Assembly (NCBI GenBank): GCA_041580375.1
Contig: JBFGDZ010000166.1
Span: forward strand, 1-7,576
Length of the DNA stretch: 7,576 nucleotides
From: JAPUIN01 sp041580375
GTDB taxonomy: Bacteria; Acidobacteriota; Polarisedimenticolia; Gp22-AA2
Direction of reading: 5' to 3'
This document shows positions 1 through 7,576 of this stretch, one piece after another; position 1 is the first letter of the stretch, and the number at the start of each line of letters is the position of its first letter. Position numbers and translations under genes: made by a program. The notes under the pieces were generated by a model, which worked only from the letters and a program-made list of their open reading frames with translations, ran no database searches and was not told the origin of the DNA.

Positions 1-2424
<2,424 letters not shown>

Positions 2425-2431
2425 CACACGA

Positions 2432-2456
2432 AGGGCGGGACCATCGGTCCCGCCCT
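2432..2456 (+). terminator. Perfect 11-bp GC-rich hairpin between convergent genes
   Basis: The arms AGGGCGGGACC (2432-2442) and GGTCCCGCCCT (2446-2456) pair without mismatch around a 3-base ATC loop, starting 7 bases after the stop of the upstream gene. No T tract follows on the + strand, nor on the - strand, so it is not a classical intrinsic terminator. Its place between convergent stops (2424 and 2546) suggests it ends or stabilises the 3' end of the + strand transcript and could act in both directions. Confidence 0.6.
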
Positions 2457-2484
2457 CGCCTGGCCTTCACGTTGTCCTGGAGAC

Positions 2485-2515
2485 TGGCGCCTCCGCGCCC
2501 CCCCCACGGGCGCCA
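2485..2515 (-). terminator. Weak hairpin downstream of the Cys-rich gene
   Basis: TGGCGCC (2485-2491) and GGCGCCA (2509-2515) can form a 7-bp stem with a 17-base C-rich loop, about 30 bases past the stop of the - strand gene. There is no T tract and the loop is long, so a terminator role is only a possibility. The stronger hairpin at 2432-2456 could serve instead. Confidence 0.25.
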
Positions 2516-2545
2516 CGGAGCTCGACTCAGGTCATCCCCTCCTGG

Positions 2546-3097
2546 CTAGGGAAGGGGCTCGGATGGGCTCTTCTTGCCGGTGAAACTGACGCAGAACCGG
2601 GTGCAGGCCTTGGCGGCGACGCCCAGATCCTTGCAGCAGTTCACGCACTGACCGTGGTTCCTGGAGAAGTCCAGGCAGTCGTCCAGCGTGGACGGACCCG
2701 GGGAGACCCGCGCGCTGAGGGCCTCGAGGCCCGGCGCATTGAGTCCTCCGGCCGCGTTCACGAGCACCAACGAAGATTCCGCTCGTTCGCGGTTCACGGT
2801 GGTGGCCGGATTGGCCGTCTCCGCCTCGAGCCCGTAGTGCTTCAGGATCTCGGCGAGTCTCCCCTCCGTCAGGGGTGCCTTCGGATCGCCGAGCGGGACG
2901 CCCGATTTCGTCAGCGCCTCCGCGGCGCGGCCGGCCTCGAGGCCGGGAGCGGCGCCGGTCGAGGCGGCCAGCATGGCGGCAAAATCGGCCACGCTGATGG
3001 GGGCCTTGGCGACATCCGCGGTCTTCGGAGCGGCCAGGGCGGCCACCGGGACCGCGGAGAGCAAGGTCAAAGCGAGAATGGTCCTGACAGTCCTCAT
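2546..3097 (-). CDS. Small secreted six-cysteine protein of unknown function (183 aa)
   Basis: I do not recognise the family. The ATG at 3097 is chosen because a strong Shine-Dalgarno (GGAGGAGGG, 6 bases upstream) precedes it and the predicted protein starts with a clear Sec signal peptide: MRTVR, a hydrophobic core (residues 7-21), and a likely cut near ALA at 22/23 or ALAA at 23/24. A 38-codon longer frame exists but would contain the promoter. The mature protein has an Ala-rich, mainly helical region (about 32-127) containing SVADFAAMLAAS and PLTEGRLAEILKHYG, then a C-terminal Cys cluster C141, C151, C154, C155, C165, C169 (CX9CX2CCX9CX3C). Six cysteines in an exported protein suggest three disulfides, though metal binding is an alternative. 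No lipobox is seen. It converges on the metal-binding repeat gene and diverges from the beta-helix gene, with its own promoter. Whether it works with either is unknown. Confidence 0.85.
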   Translation of the reverse strand: MRTVRTILALTLLSAVPVAALAAPKTADVAKAPISVADFAAMLAASTGAAPGLEAGRAAEALTKSGVPLGDPKAPLTEGRLAEILKHYGLEAETANPATTVNRERAESSLVLVNAAGGLNAPGLEALSARVSPGPSTLDDCLDFSRNHGQCVNCCKDLGVAAKACTRFCVSFTGKKSPSEPLP

Positions 3098-3103
3098 ATG
3101 GCG

Positions 3104-3112
3104 CCCTCCTCC
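3104..3112 (-). promoter_or_regulatory. Strong ribosome binding site that fixes the start of the Cys-rich gene
   Basis: On the - strand the sequence reads GGAGGAGGG, then 6 bases (CGCCAT), then ATG at 3097-3095. This near-ideal Shine-Dalgarno, with a signal peptide directly after the ATG, selects the 183-residue form over the upstream in-frame start at 3211. Confidence 0.85.
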
Positions 3113-3130
3113 AGGATCGAGAATGAAGAC

Positions 3131-3159
3131 AGTATACAGCACCCGTGATCTACCGTGAA
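3131..3159 (-). promoter_or_regulatory. Sigma-70-like promoter for the Cys-rich gene
   Basis: On the - strand TTCACG (3159-3154; 4 of 6 to the -35 consensus) is followed after exactly 17 bases by TATACT (3136-3131; 5 of 6 to the -10 consensus). Transcription would begin near 3124, giving a leader of about 27 bases that contains the ribosome binding site. The arrangement is consistent with the start at 3097 and makes translation from 3211 unlikely. Confidence 0.6.
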
Positions 3160-3264
3160 GTTCCGGATGCGTCAACATGATTCGGGGTCCGGGGCGAAGG
3201 GAGGTCATCATGGGCTCCCAAGATCATGCGACCCGGCTTATATCCTGCAGGGCCAACATTTAGG

Positions 3265-3296
3265 TTGACTCCCGGCGATGCCGTGGTAGATAGAAT
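3265..3296 (+). promoter_or_regulatory. Candidate promoter for the beta-helix gene
   Basis: TTGACT (3265-3270; 5 of 6 to the -35 consensus) lies upstream of an AT-richer patch. TAGATA (3287-3292) is 16 bases away and is preceded by TGG, as in an extended -10. TAGAAT (3291-3296) matches the -10 consensus better (5 of 6) but at a 20-base spacing. Either would place the transcript start near 3300, about 45 bases before the gene. The -35 is good and the -10 assignment is uncertain. Confidence 0.42.
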
Positions 3297-3334
3297 GGGT
3301 CACTCGGGTCAGACCCGCGGGGGGCCCCCTCCCC

Positions 3335-3339
3335 GGAGG
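3335..3339 (+). promoter_or_regulatory. Ribosome binding site of the beta-helix gene; start codon ambiguous
   Basis: GGAGG at 3335-3339 is 5 bases before GTG (3345) and 11 bases before an in-frame ATG (3351). Spacing favours GTG, start-codon strength favours ATG, and the choice changes only two residues ahead of the signal peptide. The CCTC at 3328-3331 can pair with GAGG at 3336-3339 in a small hairpin that would partly hide the site. Confidence 0.6.
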
Positions 3340-3344
3340 ATCGA

Positions 3345-6233
3345 GTGGGCATGCAGACTTCCGAGAGGGCCGGCGGGACGCTTCCCCGCGCTCACACGCG
3401 CCGGCCCGCCCAACGGGCGGCGGTCGCCGTTCCCGGGCTCATCGTTCTGGCTGCGTTGATGCACCCGGCCGCGGGGATAACCACCGCGCGGGCTCAGACC
3501 GGGTCGCTGACGCTGCACGTCGACGCCGCCAGCTCATGCACCAATACGTGCCTGCTCGACTGCACATGCCCGCCCGGCTGCGGCGGCGCCGCTCTCCCCT
3601 ATCGCACCATCCAGGACGCACTGAACGACGCCAACTGCCGCATCATCGCGAGCGAGGCGCCGGAAGCGATCGTCCGGGTCGCGGCCGGGTATTACCCCGA
3701 GAGGATCTTCATCTTCCCCGACATCCACCTGATCGGCGACGGAGCCGCCACGACCGTCATCGACGGATCGGGGTTCGGGCGGAGCGCCGTAATCTTCGCC
3801 TCCGGAGGGACGAACCGCGAGAGGACGAACTTCTCCATCGACGGGTTCACCATCACCGGCGGCACCGGGGAGATGCGCGCCCTCGAGGACACGGTCGCCG
3901 GGGGAGGCGTGTTCATCTTCGGCGACGCCGTCGTCTCCAACAACGTCATCACCGGCAATGTTCTCTCGGGGAGCCAGACCGACTGGCTCGGGGGCGGGAT
4001 CTACGTCGCGTACGGGCGCCCGATCATCGCGGGCAACCGGATCGATCGCAACGTCGCCTCTCCGCGGGGAGGCGGGGGCACCCGGTTCGCCCTCGGCGGG
4101 GGGATCTTCTCGTTCGACGAGAGTGCCTCGCCGCAGATCGTGGGCAACGTCATCTCCGGCAACGTCGCGGTGGCGGACATCTCGCGGGGCGGGGCCCTGC
4201 GGGTGAGGGGCGGCCCCGGCACGCTCGTCAGCCGGAACATCATCTTCGGGAATCACGGAGACTCGTCCGGCGGCGGCGTGAGCGTCTACGCGCAGGCGCG
4301 GATCGAGGGCAATCTGTTCTTTGGCAACAGCGCGAGGCTTCTGGGCGGCGCGATCGACATGCTGAACGCCGAGGCCGTGATCACCCTGAACACCATCGTC
4401 GGGAACATCCTGACGCAGACCAGCGCCCCGGCCGGCTACACCTACTCCAGCGCGGGCGCGGGGATCTACTCGGGGAGCACCCTGCCTCCGCCCAACAATA
4501 CGCCGGTCCGGATCACGAACAACCTGATCGCCGGCAACTCGGTGAGCGCCACGGGTGCCGGAGCCGGACTGTTCACGTATTTCTCCTACCCCGAGGTGCG
4601 CCACAATCTCCTGTTCGGCAACCTCGTCAGGCCGTCGACCATCGGGGAGATCGCCGGGGACTATTCCCCCGAGCAGATCTTCGGGATCGACGGGAATCTC
4701 TCCGCCGCGCCGGCGCTGGTGCGCCAGCCCCTGTTCTACGACGTGACGATCGCCGCCGCGACCTCGACGACGCTGGACGTGCAGGACGCCGCGCGCTACG
4801 CCGTGAACGACGTCGTCGAGTACGACACGGACGCGATCGTGCGCAGGGTCACGTCCATCAATCTCAGCAAGCACACGTTCACCGTCAGCCCCTCACTGGC
4901 CTCCGCCAGCGCCGCCCATCGCATCGTCACGAACTGGGGCGCGTCGGGCGTCCTGGGGTCCGATTTCCGCATCACGTCCGGATCGCCCGCCGTCGACGCG
5001 GGCACCAACGACGATCTGCTGCCGGAGGACCTGGACGGCAACGCGCGCCCGCAGGACGGGGATGAGGACGGGGCCGACGACGTCGACATCGGAGCCTACG
5101 AGCTGGTCCCGCCCGACATGGACGGGGACGGCGTGCCGGACGGGGCCGACTGCGTCCCCGGCATCGGCAGCGTCTGGCGGCTGCCCGATCCGATCGGCGA
5201 CAGCCTGAGGCTCTCGGCGTTCGGCGGCGAGAATCTCGCTTGGAGGCCGGTGGCTCAGGCGAACGTCTATAACGTCTACCGCGGGGAGTTCGACCAGTCC
5301 GAATTCGCGATGAATCACGCTTGCCTGTTCGCGGGGTTGACGGTTCCCTTCGCGTCCGACCCGGCGATGCCTGCGGCCGGGCGGATCGCCTATTACCTCG
5401 TCACAGGGGCGAATCGCTGCGGCGAGGGAACGACCGGCCGGGGCACGTCCGGGCAGGAGAGGGGAAACCCCGCCCCCTGCCCGATTCAGGAGATCGACTC
5501 CGACGGCGATGGGGTTCTCGACCTGGACGACGGCTGCCCCCTCAGCGCCAGCGCCACGCAGGACGATCCGGATCAGGATGGGAGGCCGACGGTTTGCGAC
5601 AACTGCCCTCTCGCGAGCAACCCGGCGCTGGACGACTTCAACGGCGACGGCACGGGGGATGCCTGTCAGGACTCCGATGGAGACGGCCTGCTCGATGCGG
5701 ACGACTGCTCGCCCGCCGCCGCGCACCAGAACGCGAAGCCGGGGGAGGTGCCGCCGGGCGTGATGATCGGTCTGGCGGGCGGACTGGCCGAGATCAGCTG
5801 GCCGTTCGTCTCCCAGGCTCCGGTCTACGCCCTGCACCGCGGCGTGATCCTGGACGGCGAGGCCTGGGTGTACTGTCACGCGTGCGTCGTCCCGGATCTG
5901 ATCGTGAACAGGCTCGCCCTCGACGAGACGCCGGCGCCGGACTCCGTCTTCTACTACCTCGTCTCGGGGCGGAACGCCTGCGGGGACGGACCGCTGGGAG
6001 CGGGGTCGGCCGGACCGATCCCCGCCAACGGTGCCTGCCCGGACGATCTTCTGGAGACCGACGGCGACGGCATCGTGGATCTCGCGGACAACTGCCCGGC
6101 GATCCCGAACCCGGGCCAGCCGGACGGCGACGGCGACACCCGCGGCGACGCCTGCGACAACTGCCCGGTCGTCGCCAATCCGGATCAGGCCGACGCCGAC
6201 GGAGACGGCGTGGGAGACGCGTGCTCGCCCTGA
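3345..6233 (+). CDS. Secreted parallel beta-helix protein with choice-of-anchor Q-like motif, thrombospondin type 3 repeats and two fibronectin-like modules (962 aa)
   Basis: The start is GTG 3345 or ATG 3351 behind GGAGG. An Arg-rich N-terminus, hydrophobic core (about 25-44) and ARA|Q at 50/51 form a Sec signal peptide. A six-Cys patch (C65-C98) opens the mature protein, then PYRTIQDAL and Gly/Asn-rich coils (GGGVFIFGDAVVSNNVITGN type, about 110-450) typical of right-handed parallel beta-helices of the pectin-lyase/NosD kind. The helix closes with SGSPAVDAG...DLDGNARPQDG...VDIGAYEL (about 540-583), the choice-of-anchor Q-type signature, interrupted by an inserted beta segment (467-539). The C-terminus alternates type 3 calcium repeats (591-603, 716-800, 905-962) with two fibronectin-like modules (about 609-712 and 805-899) matching the one in the upstream repeat protein. 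Such beta-helices bind or cleave polysaccharides or act as adhesins; no catalytic site is evident, so adhesion or carbohydrate binding is inferred. It ends inside a calcium repeat (DGVGDACSP), with no sorting or membrane anchor. Confidence 0.92.
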   Translation: MGMQTSERAGGTLPRAHTRRPAQRAAVAVPGLIVLAALMHPAAGITTARAQTGSLTLHVDAASSCTNTCLLDCTCPPGCGGAALPYRTIQDALNDANCRIIASEAPEAIVRVAAGYYPERIFIFPDIHLIGDGAATTVIDGSGFGRSAVIFASGGTNRERTNFSIDGFTITGGTGEMRALEDTVAGGGVFIFGDAVVSNNVITGNVLSGSQTDWLGGGIYVAYGRPIIAGNRIDRNVASPRGGGGTRFALGGGIFSFDESASPQIVGNVISGNVAVADISRGGALRVRGGPGTLVSRNIIFGNHGDSSGGGVSVYAQARIEGNLFFGNSARLLGGAIDMLNAEAVITLNTIVGNILTQTSAPAGYTYSSAGAGIYSGSTLPPPNNTPVRITNNLIAGNSVSATGAGAGLFTYFSYPEVRHNLLFGNLVRPSTIGEIAGDYSPEQIFGIDGNLSAAPALVRQPLFYDVTIAAATSTTLDVQDAARYAVNDVVEYDTDAIVRRVTSINLSKHTFTVSPSLASASAAHRIVTNWGASGVLGSDFRITSGSPAVDAGTNDDLLPEDLDGNARPQDGDEDGADDVDIGAYELVPPDMDGDGVPDGADCVPGIGSVWRLPDPIGDSLRLSAFGGENLAWRPVAQANVYNVYRGEFDQSEFAMNHACLFAGLTVPFASDPAMPAAGRIAYYLVTGANRCGEGTTGRGTSGQERGNPAPCPIQEIDSDGDGVLDLDDGCPLSASATQDDPDQDGRPTVCDNCPLASNPALDDFNGDGTGDACQDSDGDGLLDADDCSPAAAHQNAKPGEVPPGVMIGLAGGLAEISWPFVSQAPVYALHRGVILDGEAWVYCHACVVPDLIVNRLALDETPAPDSVFYYLVSGRNACGDGPLGAGSAGPIPANGACPDDLLETDGDGIVDLADNCPAIPNPGQPDGDGDTRGDACDNCPVVANPDQADADGDGVGDACSP

Positions 6234-6257
6234 CCCCGCGGAGCCCGCCCGTTGTGA

Positions 6258-6263
6258 TAGCGT
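6258..6263 (+). promoter_or_regulatory. Possible -10 element for leaderless expression of the peptidase gene
   Basis: TAGCGT fits the loose TANNNT form and ends 7 bases before the ATG at 6271, which would put the transcript start at or next to the start codon. No Shine-Dalgarno is seen in the 37-base gap (the nearest GGAG is about 27 bases away) and no -35 is convincing. The alternatives are read-through from the beta-helix gene or a weak ribosome site. Confidence 0.25.
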
Positions 6264-6270
6264 ATCGGTC

Positions 6271-7443
6271 ATGGACGTGAAGCCGATCCAGGAGATCCTC
6301 AAAGAGCGGTCGATCGACGCGTGGCTGCTCTACGACTTCCACGGGAGCAATCCCGTCGCCCGGCGCGTCATCGGCCTGGGGCCCGACCGGATCTCCACCC
6401 GCCGCTGGTTCGGGCTCATACCGGCGTCCGGCGATCCCGTCTGGCTCCATCACGCCATCGAGGCCCACCTGTTCAGCGACAGGCCCGGCCGTCGCGTCGC
6501 GTTCGTCGGCTACCGGCAGCTGAAGACGAGGCTGGCGGAGATCCTCAAGGGCGTCCGGACCGTCGCGATGGAGTACGTCCCCGGTGGCGCGATCCCGTAC
6601 GTGTCGCGGGTCGATGCGGGCACCATCGAGATGGTGCGGGAGGCCGGCGCCGAGATCGTCAGCAGCGCCGACCTCGTGCAGCACTTCGAGGCCCGCTGGA
6701 CGGATGAGGGGCTGGCGTCCCACCGCAGGGCGGCGGCCGGGCTCCAAGAGGTCCTGCGCGCCACCTTCGATCACGTCGCGCGATCCGTCCGCGCGGGAGC
6801 GGCCATCGACGAGTACGGCGTGCAGCAGTTCATGGGCGAGCAATTCCGCCGGCGCCGCCTGGCGTTCGAGCCCCCGATCGTGGCGGTGAACGCCAACAGC
6901 GGCAATCCGCACTACGAGCCGCGGCCTTCGGGCAGCGCGCCGATCCGCGAGGGGGATCTCCTCCTGCTCGACCTGTGGTGCCGCGAGGAGCCGGAGGGAT
7001 CGATCTGGGCCGACATCACCTGGATGTCGTATCTCGGATCCGAGGTCCCCGATCGATTCAGGACGATCTGGGAGATCGTCGCCGGGGCGCGGGACGCGGC
7101 GGTCGCCCATCTCAAGGAGGGCGTCGCCGCGGGACGTTCGATCCGCGGCGCGGAGGTCGACGACGTGGCCCGCCGCCACATCGAGGCGAAGGGCTATGGC
7201 GAGCGCTTCCTCCACCGCACCGGCCACAGCATCGGCCGCGAGGTGCACGGGAACGGCTGCAACATCGACAATCTGGAGACGATCGACGATCGCCTGCTGA
7301 TCCCGATGACCGGATTCTCGATCGAGCCGGGCATCTACCTGCCCGAGTTCGGCGTGCGCAGCGAGATCGACGTCTACATGGGCCGCGGTCTCGTCGAGGT
7401 CACGACCGACGTTCAGGACCGCATCGTGCCCCTCCTGGCCTGA
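6271..7443 (+). CDS. M24-family metallopeptidase (Xaa-Pro aminopeptidase / prolidase-like, 390 aa)
   Basis: A cytosolic protein (no signal peptide) with a creatinase-like N-terminal domain (about 1-140, MDVKPIQEILKERSIDAWLLYDF) and a C-terminal pita-bread catalytic domain (about 150-390). All five expected dinuclear metal ligands are present: D234 (LLLLDLW), D248 (WADITW), H319 (RTGHSIGREVHGNG), E352 (FSIEPGIYLPEFG) and E365 (GVRSEID). H326 matches the second conserved His of the family. Members remove N-terminal residues ahead of proline or split Xaa-Pro dipeptides. Here the first Asp lies in DLW rather than the usual D.G, and HGNG replaces the usual HE.P, so it belongs to a divergent subgroup and exact substrate is uncertain. 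The ATG at 6271 is preferred because a longer frame back to 6031 overlaps the beta-helix gene with low-complexity Thr/Arg/Ala sequence. It begins 37 bp after that gene on the same strand. Confidence 0.92.
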   Translation: MDVKPIQEILKERSIDAWLLYDFHGSNPVARRVIGLGPDRISTRRWFGLIPASGDPVWLHHAIEAHLFSDRPGRRVAFVGYRQLKTRLAEILKGVRTVAMEYVPGGAIPYVSRVDAGTIEMVREAGAEIVSSADLVQHFEARWTDEGLASHRRAAAGLQEVLRATFDHVARSVRAGAAIDEYGVQQFMGEQFRRRRLAFEPPIVAVNANSGNPHYEPRPSGSAPIREGDLLLLDLWCREEPEGSIWADITWMSYLGSEVPDRFRTIWEIVAGARDAAVAHLKEGVAAGRSIRGAEVDDVARRHIEAKGYGERFLHRTGHSIGREVHGNGCNIDNLETIDDRLLIPMTGFSIEPGIYLPEFGVRSEIDVYMGRGLVEVTTDVQDRIVPLLA

Positions 7444-7476
7444 GCGGCGCCGCGCCGCTTCGCACCGGCCCGAAGC
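7443..7476 (+). terminator. Two overlapping hairpins after the peptidase gene
   Basis: AGCGGC (7443-7448) pairs with GCCGCT (7454-7459) around a 5-base loop. GCTTCG (7457-7462) pairs with CGAAGC (7471-7476) around an 8-base loop. They share bases 7457-7459 and so cannot both form fully. They lie between convergent stops at 7443 and 7494. No T tract is present, so a terminator or 3'-end stabiliser role is inferred from position only. Confidence 0.4.
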
Positions 7477-7493
7477 GTGACCCGTGCCGCGCT

Positions 7494-7576
7494 CTAACCG
7501 GGCCGGAAGCCCCGGAAGCCCCTCTCCATCTTCACGATCATCGGCGCCAGCGTCTCGATCGTCGGATAGTCGGCGA
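7494..7576 (-). CDS. C-terminal fragment of an unidentified gene (26 residues, continues past right edge)
   Basis: The - strand is open from the window edge to TAG at 7496-7494, giving a tail that begins ADYPTIETLAPMIVKMERG and ends FRGFRPG. The ordinary mixed composition and its position 50 bases past the stop of the convergent peptidase gene suggest a genuine coding end. Too little is present to name a family. The final residues come from a short direct repeat (GGCTTCC twice, encoding GFRGFR). Confidence 0.5.
   Translation of the reverse strand, partial: ADYPTIETLAPMIVKMERGFRGFRPG

Noticed and set aside
3098..3211. N-terminal extension of the Cys-rich protein to a start at 3211 (221 residues)
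   Set aside because: The extension contains the -35/-10 promoter and the strong ribosome site, and would bury the signal peptide 38 residues inside.
3176..3228. CATGAT (3176) and two ATCATG (3207, 3223) as a possible operator
   Set aside because: Only 6-base matches with uneven spacing; likely chance.
3226..3459. 77-codon + strand frame overlapping the beta-helix gene start
   Set aside because: Out of frame with the signal peptide, Pro/Arg/Gly-rich, with no supporting ribosome site or motif.
3534..4874. Long - strand open frame (446 codons) inside the beta-helix gene
   Set aside because: An antisense shadow of a GC-rich gene: Asp/Arg/Val/Gly-rich with no domain, signal or ribosome site, while the + frame encodes a clear beta-helix.
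6031..6270. N-terminal extension of the peptidase to 6031 (470 residues)
   Set aside because: Overlaps the 3' end of the beta-helix gene in another frame. The extra sequence is low-complexity Thr/Arg/Ala, and M24 homology begins at 6271.
4893..6302. Long - strand open frame (469 codons)
   Set aside because: Antisense to the calcium-repeat and fibronectin-like region. Its Arg/Val/Gly bias is explained by reverse complementing Asp-rich codons.
5794..7248. Long - strand open frame (484 codons)
   Set aside because: Spans the opposite strand of two well-supported genes and shows no protein motif. The + strand carries all five M24 metal ligands.

Overview
This is a GC-rich window, with C or G at most third codon positions. 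It looks like a chromosomal segment from a free-living bacterium with a large secretome. MopE-type metal-binding repeats, thrombospondin type 3 calcium repeats, a parallel beta-helix and a fibronectin-like module occur together here. That mixture is familiar from Acidobacteriota, Eisenbacteria and Myxococcota-like genomes and metagenome bins, but the phylum is an inference and no rRNA or tRNA gene fixes it. I see no mobile element, CRISPR array, tRNA or rRNA.

Layout. (1) Positions 1-2424 (+) are the 3' end of a large secreted repeat protein. The frame is open from base 1, so its true start lies to the left. It begins with a nearly exact 207-bp tandem repeat, and one of its metal-binding motifs is split by a beta-rich domain. 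(2) A perfect 11-bp hairpin follows the stop, between this gene and a convergent gene at 2546-3097 (-). That gene encodes a 183-residue secreted protein with six cysteines near its C-terminus and no family I recognise. Its own promoter and Shine-Dalgarno place its start at 3097. (3) A 247-bp divergent intergenic region (3098-3344) carries promoters for both sides. (4) Positions 3345-6233 (+) encode a 962-residue secreted beta-helix protein with a thrombospondin type 3 tail and two copies of the fibronectin-like module also found in gene 1. (5) 37 bp later, 6271-7443 (+) encodes a complete cytosolic M24-family metallopeptidase (Xaa-Pro aminopeptidase/prolidase-like). (6) Converging on it, 7494-7576 (-) is the last 26 codons of a gene that continues past the right edge.

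How the parts fit. The two large + strand proteins are related by module shuffling: both alternate Asp-rich calcium-binding repeats with the same roughly 100-residue module, which points to a shared extracellular, calcium-dependent role such as surface or matrix adhesion. The small Cys-rich exported protein lies between them but is transcribed from its own promoter on the other strand, so a link to them rests on position alone. The peptidase has no evident functional tie and looks like an unrelated neighbour. No established named system is visible. The most interesting content is the modular architecture: one module copied across two genes, two conserved motifs interrupted by inserted beta domains, and a recent in-frame tandem duplication.
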